From: Phascolomyces articulosus
Taxonomy: Eukaryota > Mucoromycota > Mucoromycetes > Mucorales > Lichtheimiaceae
Assembly: GCA_025677815.1 (NCBI GenBank)
Contig: JAIXMP010000003.1
Coordinates: 1,612,001-1,676,000, forward strand
Direction: 5' to 3'
DNA length: 64,000 nucleotides
A program made the position numbers and the translations under genes. Under the pieces are notes generated by a model. It saw nothing but the letters and a program-made list of their open reading frames with translations. It searched no databases and had not been told where the DNA came from. Positions 28,202 through 39,000 of the stretch are shown here, one piece after another. Positions within the stretch are counted from its first letter, which is position 1. Each line of letters begins with the position of its first letter.

Positions 28202-29666
28202 ATGGCATCTACTACTGATATTTTCAAACCTGAACTTTTCAAAGGCAAAGTTCTCTTATGTTCTGGGTAAAACATCTCTTCATTTTTTGCTGTTAAGTAA
28301 AAAAAGGATATACTATATATGCGGATATTGATCATTTATCCTTTTTTCACCATTATATAGAGGTGGAAGTGGTATTTGTCGTGCCATGACCGAAGCTGTT
28401 GTTCGTCATGGTGGTAAAGCCGTCATTATTAGCAGAAGGTAAAATGAGCATTAATTTCGCCAACATTAACAAAAAAAAATCGAAAAAAAAACTAAATGAA
28501 TCTTGACGTCTTGCTCAATCGTTTTTCTATTTTAGTTTGGATAAGCTTGAAAAGGCAGCTAAGGAAATGAGTGAAGCTACTGGTGGTGAAGTCATGTAAG
28601 GAGATATATTTTTTAAACGGAAGAAAGGAGGAAAGGAGGGAATTTTAAGATCAATTTTTGCTTATATGTATATGTAAAAAAAAGTGCTGTCCAAGCTGAT
28701 GTTCGTAAGCCTGCCGATGTTGAAAACGCCGTTGCTAAGACTGTTGAAAAATTTGGCAAGATTGATTATTTAATTAATGGCGCTGCTGGTAACTTTTTGG
28801 CTCCTTTCCAAAAACTTTCTTACAATGCTTTCCGTACCGTTATTGAAATTGATTTGATGGGTACCTGGAATCTCACCAAGGCTGCCTCTGAATATATCAA
28901 GGCTTCTAAGGGTTCTATCATTAATGTCAGTATGACTCTTCATTATACTGGTTCTCCATACCAACAACACGCTGGTGCTGCCAAGGCTGGTATTGATGTA
29001 AGTTGATTATTATTTTGCATTTGGATTTAAATTTGGATTCGGATTTGGTGGGTATAGTAATAGACTGGGGAGAAAAAGAAATGAAATATATGTGGTCGAT
29101 TATTGCAGACTTGAATTCTAGGATTATTTAGGCTGATTTTTTACTACTTCATCATATATTAGGCTTTGACCAAGCATTGGGCTGTTGAATTGGGTCCATT
29201 TGGTGTCCGTAAGTAGTTGGAATTTTTTTTATGTTGTTAAAAAATGGGATCGAACGGAAAGCCTCAACGGGCCATTACATATAGGATCAAAGAAAAGGAA
29301 AAAATAACTAACATCTTCATTTTTCATTATAGGTGTTAACGGTATTGCTCCAGGACCTATCGAAAACACAGTTGGTATGAGCAAATTGGCAACTAAATCT
29401 ACCAACTATCAAACCGTTCCTCTTGGAGTAAGTATTTTGCATCCTGAATAGTTAGAAAGCTATATATGAATATTAACCAATATCATCTAATAATTTATTA
29501 GCGTGCTGGTACTGTTACTGATATTGCCCACTCCACTGTCTTCCTTTTCTCGGATGCTGCTTCATATATCTCTGGCCATATGTTGGTTGTGGATGGTGCT
29601 CACTGGTTGACTCATCACACCCCAGGCTACCCTAATATTGTTCTGAACCCTCCTTCTAAATTGTAA
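28202..29666 (+). CDS. SPS19: peroxisomal 2,4-dienoyl-CoA reductase (SDR), copy 2
   Basis: Reduces 2,4-dienoyl-CoA with NADPH so that beta-oxidation of polyunsaturated fatty acids can continue in peroxisomes. Seven exons run in the same order as the copy at 14907-16307. They include MASTTDIFKPELFKGKVLL, SGGGSGICRAMTEAVVRHGG, AVQADVRKPADVENAV, YLINGAAGNFLAPFQ, YQQHAGAAKAGIDALTKHW, and VRVNGIAPGPI, then SKLATKSTNYQTVPLG, SDAASYISGHMLVVDGAH, and the terminal PSKL. SKL is the canonical PTS1 peroxisomal import signal. Codon use is strongly biased (GGT, GCT, ACT, AAG), which suggests high expression. A TATA element sits at 28130. The YxxxK of classical SDRs is missing, as expected for this subfamily. 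Confidence 0.93.
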
Positions 29667-31420
29667 TTTATTCTAATTGCCTAGCTAGAAATATATATAG
29701 CGTACTAAACATTCCTCCACTTTCCTTTTTTTAATATGTAAATGCACCCCGGCGTATATTCACACGCACACACTAACACTCCCTATTTTGTCAATTAAAA
29801 CATAAACTCTAAGCTTGAATAAAATAATAAATAACTTATTTACCCATATAAAAGGCTTTGTATATATATTTTAGATTGAAAACAAAATCATTTCATATTT
29901 CGGGACATTCTTATATTCATAATAATGAATAAATATAAGGAATTGTGCTGCTTTATATCATTGAATTTTTGGACTACTTTTCTTCTGCTCCATTATCCTT
30001 TTATTAACCGAAAATGCATAACAGTTCTACACTCCACTTTTTACCGTGGTATCAAGATGATTATATGGACGCTGTTCTTTTTTCTTTCTAATAGAGACTT
30101 AAAGAAGATTTTAGCCTTGTCTATATACATAATAGCAATCATATTATATAATACATTATTATTCATTAAAAATCAAATAAAAGAAGACCTGTATCAAAAG
30201 AAGAAAATATAAGGAAAAATCATCAAAAGTAGTTGAATTAATGCCTGGGCAACGAGATATTCTGGCGTGAAATATATACTTTGACAACAACTTAAATCAT
30301 TTATAACAACTTTACCAAATTTCCATCAAGAATATAAAAAGCAAACCCGGTATTGCGACTTTCGAAAAGCTATTATTGATATCTAATATTGGAATGATAA
30401 AATTCATTGCAGTTTTTTTTTATATAGTGAAACCAACACATGATACAAATTCTCATAATAAAGTATGTCATTGGGAAAGGGAACAAGAAAGAGGAAGATC
30501 CAGAAATGAAAACAAATGTATATTCTAAGGATTCTATAGATGTAGCGTATATATATATGTGCTAATATTATGTGGAATAGAGTTCGAATTGGTTATTATT
30601 CTATTTTATCTAGTATCGATATATCCATAACATGGTATAAGTAAAAAAAAAAATGAAAGGGAGAGAGGAAAAGTAGGGTATAAATACTCAAATGATAGGA
30701 AGATAAATGGCATTGTACTATATAAATTATTGAAAAAGGGACCATAATTAGAGCCCGCGGCCACAGGCACCACGGCCCCTTGATTGCAGAAATGATATAT
30801 GAAAGGATTCACGCTCGAGCCCATCTTTGAGAGCTCGAGTTGAGAAACATTGCACAAATTGCCGGCTAGCTAGGTTATTAAATTATTATGAACTTGATAA
30901 TCAATGTTTTCGAACAATATTCTGATTCCTTATGGAGACGGTGGTGATGATAATTGATTGCTTTTGTCGTATATCTTTATCAATGATGTAAACATTTTTT
31001 ACTCACACTAAATTCATATTCAATTATACTTTTTCCTACCTATATTTTGCTCAGACTTTCCTTTTTACCACAACCAAAAAATAAAAAATAAACTATTTTT
31101 TTCTGTTATTTATTTTAATTAGCAAATCAACCATAAATGTGCATTATATATCTTATATCACTTTTATTATCATACTCATCCACATACAATAAGTAGCATC
31201 ATATGTAAAAATAGTACAACTCTATTGCTCTTAAGCAACGGATGATGTGTAGTTCTCTTAAATAATTATGTGGTAGAAATGTAAATGCATACTTATTAAG
31301 ATAGGGTTATCGTCAGCATGGATGAATTATGCTGCTGTTACCAATAAATTCCTTCATTTTAATTTCTGAGACCTGTCGCAGCCATAAGAGTTTCTTTGTC
31401 AACTTATTTTTTCTTTCGCC
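29667..31420. other. intergenic with one GC-rich island
   Basis: AT-rich DNA. The ORF at 29925-30212 is AT noise. The only unusual stretch is the GC-rich, hairpin-forming island at about 30745-30880, listed separately. TATA-like and pyrimidine-rich sequence lies just before the next gene. Confidence 0.45.
30745..30880. other. GC-rich structured island, possible ncRNA
   Basis: About 130 bases of balanced to GC-rich DNA in a very AT-rich spacer. It holds an exact 7-bp hairpin (CTCGAGC at 30814-30820 pairs with GCTCGAG at 30833-30839, 12-base loop), CCGCGG, GGCC pairs around GGCACC, and GCCGGC/GCTAGC. On the plus strand a TATA-like TATATAAA lies near 30719-30726, about 25-30 bases upstream, and a TTTT near 30908 could end a Pol III transcript. 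On the minus strand a T5 lies at 30732-30736. I could not match it to any snRNA, snoRNA, RNase P/MRP, SRP or telomerase RNA consensus. A decayed coding exon is the alternative. Confidence 0.3.
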
Positions 31421-32123
31421 ATGAGTAATGTGTTACAGTTTAAGTCATTTCATGACAGACATTTTAATCCAGAACAAGTAAAACATTGGCAACAATTTAT
31501 ATTGAATCAACAACAGCAACAGCAGCAAGAGCAACCTGATCTATCGCAATGGCAACAATATAATGAATCAAACGCGTATTGGTCTAATCAAGAAAACAAT
31601 GGTGATTATTCAGCTAATCAAGAAACGTATACACAAGGTGTGACTAATGAATATATGGAACAAGAACAGGAACCATATTATGAAGAAGAAGAAGGGCAGC
31701 CAGGAGGACTTTCTAAAGAAGCCATTGAAATATTCAAGTTCTCTGAAGCATATCGCAAAGAACGTAAGTTTTTTGATAGTGAAAAATATTATGTGTGTCT
31801 ATTGATATATTGCTTTTTATGAACACCAATATATTAAAAACGTACACCAAATTTTAATAGGTGAAAAAGAATTGGAGGAGAACAATATAGAAGAAGAAGA
31901 GCACGATAAATGGATCACGGATGCTTACAGAAATGGAATTGAAGCACCAACTACTTGTTTAGTATATCATAGTGTTGACAAAAATGATCCTGAAGCAATA
32001 ACTACCTCTTCTTCCTCAGAACACATTCGTATACAAGAACATATGCTTAATTCTGCTTATTTGAATACATGTCGAAAAAAAGGTCAAGCAGTATTATGGC
32101 CAGTATTACCATTAAGGTTATAA
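31421..32123 (+). CDS. GEMIN8: Gemin8-like SMN complex subunit
   Basis: Gemin8 links Gemin6/7 to SMN in the complex that loads Sm rings onto spliceosomal snRNAs. Two exons (31421-31763, 31861-32123) give 201 residues. The N-terminus has an aromatic segment (FNPEQVKHWQQFILNQ) like the conserved Tyr/Trp-rich start of Gemin8. A Gln/Glu-rich acidic middle (QQQQQQQEQ, YYEEEEG) follows. The C-terminal half carries the family signatures: LSKEAIEIFKFSEAYRKERE (human counterpart begins TPELRQHFEVTERHREER), IEAPT, and the ending WPVLPLRL (human WPVIPLKF). These matches rest on remembered family features; no alignment was run. The gene ends 43 bases from the end of convergent URM1. Confidence 0.75.
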
Positions 32124-32166
32124 AAAAAATTTCATATTATATTTGACTATTTTGTGTATATACATT

Positions 32167-32728
32167 TTATCCACCATGAAGCGTACTAATAAATACAATT
32201 TCATCCTTGTCTTCCAATTCATAATCCAATTCATCACATAATTCCCAATCTGCTTCATTGATTAATACCAAAATACCAGGTCGTCTATTTATATAAGATA
32301 TTGTAATATTCGTATCAGTTCAAAAAAAAAAAAACTGCGCTTCCTCTCTCTCATTCTTTCATTCATTTATCCATTTCTTCTCCTTGCCCAACATAATCGT
32401 GTTTTATGTACACATACACTGTATCCTTTTCAACAAAAAGGTCCTTTTTCTCGGTCATCATGTTATCTCGAATATAAAATATCAGGTCGCGTAATTGTGT
32501 AGCTTTTGTGTTGTCGAGTGGAGACTTTGCAGGAAGAGTGATTTTATGTTGACGAATATTGTTGAAAAGTAGCTCCATGCCACCACTAAGATTAATTCAA
32601 TTCATATAAAACATAAGTTTATTCTCATTCACACAATCGCTTATTTACATTGAAGTATGTCACTTTATAATCAAAACAATGAGAATAATAATTTACCTGA
32701 ATTCCACATTGATCGTTAAATCGGACAT
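32167..32728 (-). CDS. URM1: ubiquitin-related modifier Urm1
   Basis: Urm1 is a ubiquitin-fold sulfur carrier. Its C-terminal Gly-Gly is activated by Uba4 and then donates sulfur for 2-thiolation of wobble uridine in tRNAs, or is conjugated to proteins. Three exons, with phase kept at both joins, give 105 residues, close to the usual 99-101. Visible features are the beta-strand start [15 protein letters not shown], a central [16 protein letters not shown], the hallmark [16 protein letters not shown], the strand [14 protein letters not shown], and the exact GG terminus. The ATG at 32728 is the only reasonable start. Confidence 0.93.
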
Positions 32729-33007
32729 GGTTATTTTATGAAAAGAATGAAAAAGTTGATCAAGCAAGTTCCTTTCTGCAAAAAAAAAATAATTAAAGTT
32801 TAGAAAAGTCTCAAAAACACCGCCTCTCCACTTTTGTCACCATGACATTTTTTACATAAACCGGTTAAGCACGCATATACGCATCTTCCCCTTCAACTTC
32901 TGTTCCTTGATGCCATTTATTCAATATCATGCACATAAAATCATTGCTGCTGTAGCTTCTATTACAAGTCCTTTATACAATTTCATTGCATATTATACCA
33001 ATTGGTA

Positions 33008-33194
33008 CAGTGGACCCCGTTTAATTTCACAGCCAAAATTCCCATTTTTGTATGAAAATAAAGAGGTATGAAAGTTAACGAGAACAGCTTTACTATGTAT
33101 TTCTTAGTATAATTATATATCTCCATGGACCATATTATTGTAAAGATAATGAGGGTTGAAAGTTAACGAATATGAAATTAACAGGGGTCCACTG
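33008..33194. mobile_element. 187-bp MITE, Tc1/mariner-pogo type ends
   Basis: Terminal inverted repeats start with CAGTGGACCCC at both ends. They continue for 22 bp with two mismatches (TTAATTTCA matches again further in). The element is flanked by TA on each side (33006-33007, 33195-33196), the target duplication of the Tc1/mariner/pogo superfamily. It has no coding capacity. Two internal direct copies of TGAAAGTTAACGA lie near 33068 and 33157. Confidence 0.75.
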
Positions 33195-34260
33195 TAATAG
33201 GAAAAAAGCTTTAATGAACTTACTTTATATATATAAAACTACTTCAATTATGGGTAAGTGTAAACCCAGATATTGTTTTAAAAAATAAAATACCATATCA
33301 TTATCACTAAACTGAGTTGGTATGAAATATAAAATATGAGGGAAAGTAGTAATTACTTAGATTATGCAACAATGCACTATGTTAACCTCAGGTTTTTGTT
33401 CTAATTTGCATATCCTCCAGGCCTCTGTTTTTTGGTATATGTTTTTACCAAAAGATAGAAGGACAGATATCAAATAAAAAGCCTAAAGTTGTGAATGATT
33501 TATTCTATTCCTACAACGGCTTGCTATTTCAATGCCAACACAACAAGTATTTAAGCTGTAATAAATTTTGAGTCTGTACTTCCTAAATCTAATAAAAATA
33601 TTTTTTTAGATCGGATACAATCAAATATAAATCAATACTTGTTATAATGAAAAAAATGATGAATAAGTATCTTTTGGAATGATTTAAAGGAAAACAAAAA
33701 AATGGTCAATTTACTTTTTATATTTCAAGACAATATACTACGAAAGTAGTATTAAAAAAAGGTAGTAGTTATCAGAAAGAATGCAAAAGGGAAGAATGTT
33801 GTGATATTCTTCTTGGCAGTAACTTTTTCTTATTGGAGGAGAGAACAAAACTAAGACAAAGATCACATACATGTAATGCTCAGCAATAATGTGTGTTATG
33901 TAGCTCATACGTAGTAGTACATATTTACCGGAAGTCCTTTGATGGAAGATGTATTTACCTAATGATAATCAGATACGAAAGATGGTAGCAAGAGGAAAAA
34001 TTTTTTGTAAATAGAGTTTAAGATATGTAGACAAGTCTTTCTTTTATTTCACTTTTGGGAAAATAATGCTTCAGCATCGCAATCCGTCAAAAAGATTATT
34101 GCTCAACAACAAAGATGGTGGTATATACTATGATTCAGAGTGTAACATCAGATCAGTAGAATAACCAATCTTGTGTATGGATATTTCGATCATTGCATTT
34201 TGTGGTTTGAAGATTCCATAAAATACTTTCGTGATCCAGTTTATCATCATTATTGTATCA

Positions 34261-34420
34261 TTCCATCATCCATCTTGCAAGCGACGATTGATTGTTGTTG
34301 TACTTGATTCAGTCGTCCCATATTTACTTTATGTATCAGTATTATGCATCCATGCTTTAAGTGATCGATAGTTGTTGTGCTTCTTCCAGTCGTCATATTC
34401 CACGATCATACAAGTTTTTC
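34261..34420. repeat. two degenerate ~75-bp direct repeats
   Basis: Two successive segments share the order CATCCAT, AAG-GA, GAT-G-TTGTTGT, CTT, CAGTCGTC, ATATT with many differences. A third, weaker similarity (GGTCCGGTCGTACC) follows near 34481. They look like an old tandem duplication. No coding function is seen. Confidence 0.5.
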
Positions 34421-34745
34421 GCCATTAGTTTCATTGTATTCCACTCATTCTTCAAAAGATTCATCGTTCGTTCATTAGGTCCGGTCGTACCCCTCGACCG
34501 TTGAATACATTTTAATTGATGGACATGAATTGCAGGTACGTATAAATTAGTAAAAGTTACAAAATATAATACATTATATAAAACACACGTTCATCCAATG
34601 AAAAAAAACCCCACAATAATAAAGTCTTTATAAAAAAATACTATTAAACTATAAGGTACCTACAATGATCTTCAGAAACGATTAAAAAGAAAAGTGTTGG
34701 TAAGGGCGAAGGAAGAAAAAAAAACCGCGTCCAGAGGAGAATATT

Positions 34746-35033
34746 ATGCAGGCTGAGATATGCTGGGATCGAAAGTGGCTGGGCAAGGAAACGGCAGGTA
34801 CAATTTATTGTCATAGACGCGCTTTTTATTCCCTTACCCCCAAGCCCATTTATATTGTCGACATGGTTGTAGGTGAAAGCTCCAAAGCTGCAATTGAAAG
34901 AGCAAACAAGCGAAAATCGGTGGCTACAGATCAAAATGATCAATCTGCTAGCAAGAAACAGAAGGAGGTTTCCAAAAAAGAAGCATTGAAAAGTGGCCAT
35001 TTACCTAAACACTATTTGCCTTTTGATTGCTAA
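34746..35033 (+). CDS. hypothetical small basic protein (weak)
   Basis: An open frame of 95 codons. The second half has gene-like codon use and a lysine-rich, nuclear-signal-like stretch (ANKRKS, SKKQKEVSKKEALK), and it ends HLPKHYLPFDC. A GT (34797) and an AG (34871) frame a 75-base in-frame segment that could be a retained intron. Splicing it out joins LGKETAG to ESSKAAIERANKRKS. I recognise no family. It stands alone in a repeat-rich 5-kb spacer and may be a relic of a larger gene. Confidence 0.3.
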   Translation: MQAEICWDRKWLGKETAGTIYCHRRAFYSLTPKPIYIVDMVVGESSKAAIERANKRKSVATDQNDQSASKKQKEVSKKEALKSGHLPKHYLPFDC

Positions 35034-35358
35034 CAGTTACATGAAGATCAAAAGAAAAGACCACCTGTCTTTAGAAGTTTTAGAAACAAAAAAGTCAAGC
35101 ATTGAGTGGGTTTGGTGGTAGAAAACCGACTTTTTTTCATTAAACAAAGAAGAGCAAGTATTATATACAAGTCGACTAGCAAAATTCTCATTGTAATAAA
35201 TTATTAAATAATTTTCTACTTATTTACATCGTATTCTATTTTATTTAGAGTAGTAGTAGTAGTATAATCCAAAAGAAATAACAGGAGACCATTAATTTGT
35301 TTATTAATTAAATAAACATGGCATAGCAAACATCATAATGGATATAGTTATTAGTTGA

Positions 35359-35385
35359 AGTAGCAGTAGTAGTAGTAGTAGTAGT
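35359..35385. repeat. (AGT)n trinucleotide repeat
   Basis: About nine GTA/AGT units with one interruption (AGC). A shorter run of the same triplet lies near 35248-35262. Confidence 0.8.
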
Positions 35386-35546
35386 TTTTTATTACATATC
35401 GATATAATAAATTATTATATAAGAACAAATTCCTGGCTCTTGTCTCCTTGATCTCATATTCTCCCTCCCCTTATCCTATTCCTAATGAAGTGCATAAAGA
35501 GGTTATTCAATTATACTGCTAAACAAATAGAATGATAAATATGTCT

Positions 35547-35850
35547 CTAGTCTTTTTTATTATTATTATCATCACTGATGGATAACTGCATAGTAGAGGT
35601 ATGATTACATTTTTTATGTATCAGAGGTAACACAAATTGTGCCTTTGCACTTACTTCATATCTAATGCATTCCATTCTTGCATCGAGCTCTTCCGTAGAT
35701 TCTGTAGGAAAGCGATCCCGAAAAAAAGAGCGATATTGAGTTAAGGTCATTGATGTTGCAAGGTTAAAGGATTGATCTCTTCCTCAAAATCCATTTCTTC
35801 ATTTCCTTGATCATTGGCAATATTGCCTTGGTCATCTTCATATAAAAAAT
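35547..35850 (-). pseudogene. broken coding remnant, unknown family
   Basis: Two minus-strand frames overlap but are out of register. The first (about 35850-35757) reads EDDQGNIANDQGNEEMDFEEEI and stops. The second (35750-35547) reads TQYRSFFRDRFPTESTEELD and goes on to a stop after a Lys/Asn-rich tail. Both look coding, and the mismatch of frames suggests a frameshift or missing exon. The second piece faintly recalls an HMG-box helix (aromatic FF before a Glu-rich helix), but I do not claim that family. Confidence 0.3.
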
Positions 35851-35878
35851 GATTATTTATATGTGAATTTATTAAAGT

Positions 35879-36017
35879 AAAAAAGCGAAAATTGGACGAT
35901 CACAAAAGCGAACGTTGGAAATAACAAGTGCGAAAATTGAGCTAGTAGAAAAGTGAGTATTGGGCGGAGAACAAAACGAAATTGATTACTAGATTTACGA
36001 ACATTGGGAGTGGAGCC
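35879..36017. repeat. six degenerate 21-23-bp spaced repeats
   Basis: The core GCGAAAATTGG, or a close variant, recurs with starts at 35885, 35908, 35930, 35953, 35976 and 35997. Each copy is usually preceded by AAAA and followed by a variable 8-12 base spacer. The near-helical-turn spacing with conserved core and variable spacer is characteristic of arrayed protein-binding sites or of the subterminal repeats of a DNA transposon. No partner array was found. Confidence 0.7.
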
Positions 36018-37705
36018 ACTATGTAACTTTTTCGGTTTTCCATAAGAAAATTCAACATATTATTATAAAATAGTATTCTTTTCATTTTCAGAGAACAACT
36101 ATATATACATCATCTTGTTCTTGGCATTCAAAATGACTCCGTATTAAACAAGCGGTGTTGAATGCAGCAAATCGTGGGATGAAAGTGTGAGAGAGATCCA
36201 CAGTGGAGAAAAAGAAATACACTCGCTATACTTGTATCCAGTTTGAACACTACATGCATAAAATGTTGTATCATCTTGTATATAGTTTATTAAATTATTT
36301 ATACGTATTATCAATGATAAAAATATATAAATCGAGAATATTTCTCACATTCGTAATAAAATGAGAATGGGAAATGAGTTACAAATATATTTAGCCTCTA
36401 TAATTTTTAGACTATCATCTGGTAGTGGGGTCTTTTTCAGTCGACAGATGATAAAAGATACATATTAGTTTCGCAGTTATAAACAGAAATAGTAATCCAT
36501 ATATATAATTATAATGTTTATGGTACCATTTTTACGAAATAAAAAAACCTGCTTATATTTATCTGATAAAGTTTGAGCACAAAGCTTTTTAGACAAAGTT
36601 TCTGTAAAATTGCCTAGCCCCTTCCATTCATATTTCTCATTACATTGGCAGGTGCCACAATATTGGATTTATTGAGACAAGCCAATTAAACAATCGTATT
36701 ACCATCATGCACTTTTTTTTTCAACATAAAGTAATGATTATATATGTATAAGGTATATATATATTGCATATATAACAAGTAAAAAAAACTCGCAAGTCAT
36801 TTCTTATTATTATTTAAGATAGATTCGTAAATTGGTTACAGGTACATAATAACAAGAGTTGTCATCAATAATAACGAGAATAATGAGTCGAGGAAATGAT
36901 CATAATAATAAAGGATTAAAGCAATTTAAAAGTGTAAACTAAATATGTGTGTAACTATCCACTCGGAGAATGCATATCACCGAGCAACAGTGAACACAAT
37001 AAAAAGAATTATAATAGAATGCCCGGAACAAAGGATCATCTATCGAACCGAATGAATGAACGATCAAAGACATCTTTTTCACATTTAAAAATAAGCATAT
37101 AAGCAGCATGTGGTATATGCTTGTATTATAAAAAGATGTTGCTGTTGATTATTATTTTATAGTTTGGTGTCCGAACCCTCACCCACCAGCCATGTACCAC
37201 AAGTACAGCCAAGGCAGCTTAATACTCCCTTAAATTTCTCTTTCTTGTCAAGTAGTACAGTTGCACGACAGGGCGGAGGGAAATAAGTTCCTTTTCGTGT
37301 CAACATGCCGACATACACTCTCTCATAGATACACATCTTTATACACACACTCATTATATAGATGTTCATATATCTTCATATAGCATTCAAAACCCAACCC
37401 AATATATCTCATATCTCGAAGTAAAGATAACAAAAATGGATGACATAGTTCCTTATTCAAAATATTAATTAATTAATATAATGGATGATATTGTAGCGGC
37501 GCGAGAGGTTAGGTAAAAAAAAAAAGGTGAGGCTGTACCCAATAAGTTATATGCACCAAGAATTCGAAAAAGAGAAAAAATAAAAACCAACCTTTTTTGT
37601 GTTCCCACTCGACTTTTTCTTCTTCTTTTTCTTCTTTATCCACTTTTTTTTTTCTTTACACCTTTTTTTTTTACTTCCAAGAAAAGCGTGTCGAGAGAAT
37701 TAAAC
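36018..37705. other. intergenic, PLD promoter side
   Basis: AT-rich with one patch of more balanced composition at about 37157-37300. There a minus ORF reads PPPCRATVLLDKKEKFKGVL and SCLGCTCGTWLVGEG, without start, splice partner or known family. The last 100 bases before the PLD start are a T/C-rich tract (37600-37680), typical of strong fungal promoters. No other feature was recognised. Confidence 0.4.
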
Positions 37706-38968
37706 ATGGCTTTCATCACCAACTTTTTCTCCAACTTGTTCGAGGCTAACGACGAAGAAAACGAACGTGAAGAAGAAATTTCTAAAAAGTATCATCGTTA
37801 TGATTCTTTTGCTCCCGTTCGTCATGATGCTAAGGTCAAATACTTTATTGACGGTCATGATTACTGCTGGTACAGTTTTATTTGTTTTTATAATTTTTGT
37901 ACCTTTTCAAAACATTTATATCTTATTGTAAAACACTTCTATGTAGGGCTGTTTCAGAAGCTATTGCTAATGCGCGTCAAGTCATCTATATCGAAGATTG
38001 GTGGTTGGTAAGTAATATATATCTATATCAATATTCTCGGGGAAGAATCAAAGAAAGTGGTTATTTTGAAAGTATGACTGACGCGTTTTTGTTCTATCTA
38101 TTGCATGTGTGTAAAATAGTCTCCCGAAATGGTAAAATAATAGGACCATTTTTGTCCCTTTTTTCTTTCTTGAAATCATCCATTCTATCCAAAAGGTGAA
38201 AAAAAAAACCTAATGTTTTATAATTTAATAGTATCTCCGCCGTCCTCCTGCCAAATATGAAGAATATCGCATTGATAACTTGTTGAAGCGTAAGGCTGAA
38301 GAAGGTGTCAAGATCTTTATCGTTGTTTACAAGGTAGATTGATGATTATTGGGTTCTTATTGTGATGGAATACACGTATATCTTACTTTTTATATTCTTG
38401 ATTCATTGTATTATATAGGAAGTTTCTTTGGCTTTGACCATTAACAGTAAACACACCAAGAACCATTTGGAAAGTCTTCATGAAAACATCATTGGTAAGA
38501 AAAAGAAGAAAATGCTTCTCAAACTCGAGAAAATAAACTGTTTCATCCTCTCAATATTAACATAAATATATGTATAGTTCAACGTTCTCCTGACTTTTCT
38601 TTGAAGGGAAGCATGTCGGGTGTCAATGCTTACTGGTCTCATCACGAAAAGATGTGTGTTGTTGACAATAAAATTGCTTTCCTCGGTGGTCTTGATCTTT
38701 GCTATGGGTAAGTTGAATAAACTGGTTGATTTTGTTTGACTTAAGAAAAAACAAGAAGCTAAAGTGTAGTTTTATTTATATAGTCGTTGGGATACGCATG
38801 CTCATCATCCAGGTGACTTTTTTGATGGAACTGGTCATGAAATCTTCCCTGGTAAGTTTGTCGTACAATAGACGCAACATATGCATATAATATATTCACA
38901 CACATATGAAAAATATAACAGGCCAAGATTATAACAATGCTCGTGCTCGTGATTTTGAAGGAGGTAAG

Positions 38969-39000
<32 letters not shown>

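Noticed and set aside
29925..30212. 95-codon plus ORF
   Set aside because: Phe/Leu/Ile/Lys-rich sequence expected from AT-rich DNA, with no splice sites, homology or promoter.
34644..35000. 118-codon minus ORF opposite the weak small basic protein
   Set aside because: Leu/Phe/Ser-rich mirror of the plus frame, with no domain or splice support.
35879..36017. CRISPR-like repeat-spacer array
   Set aside because: Cores are short and degenerate, spacers are 8-12 bases, and the host is clearly a eukaryote.
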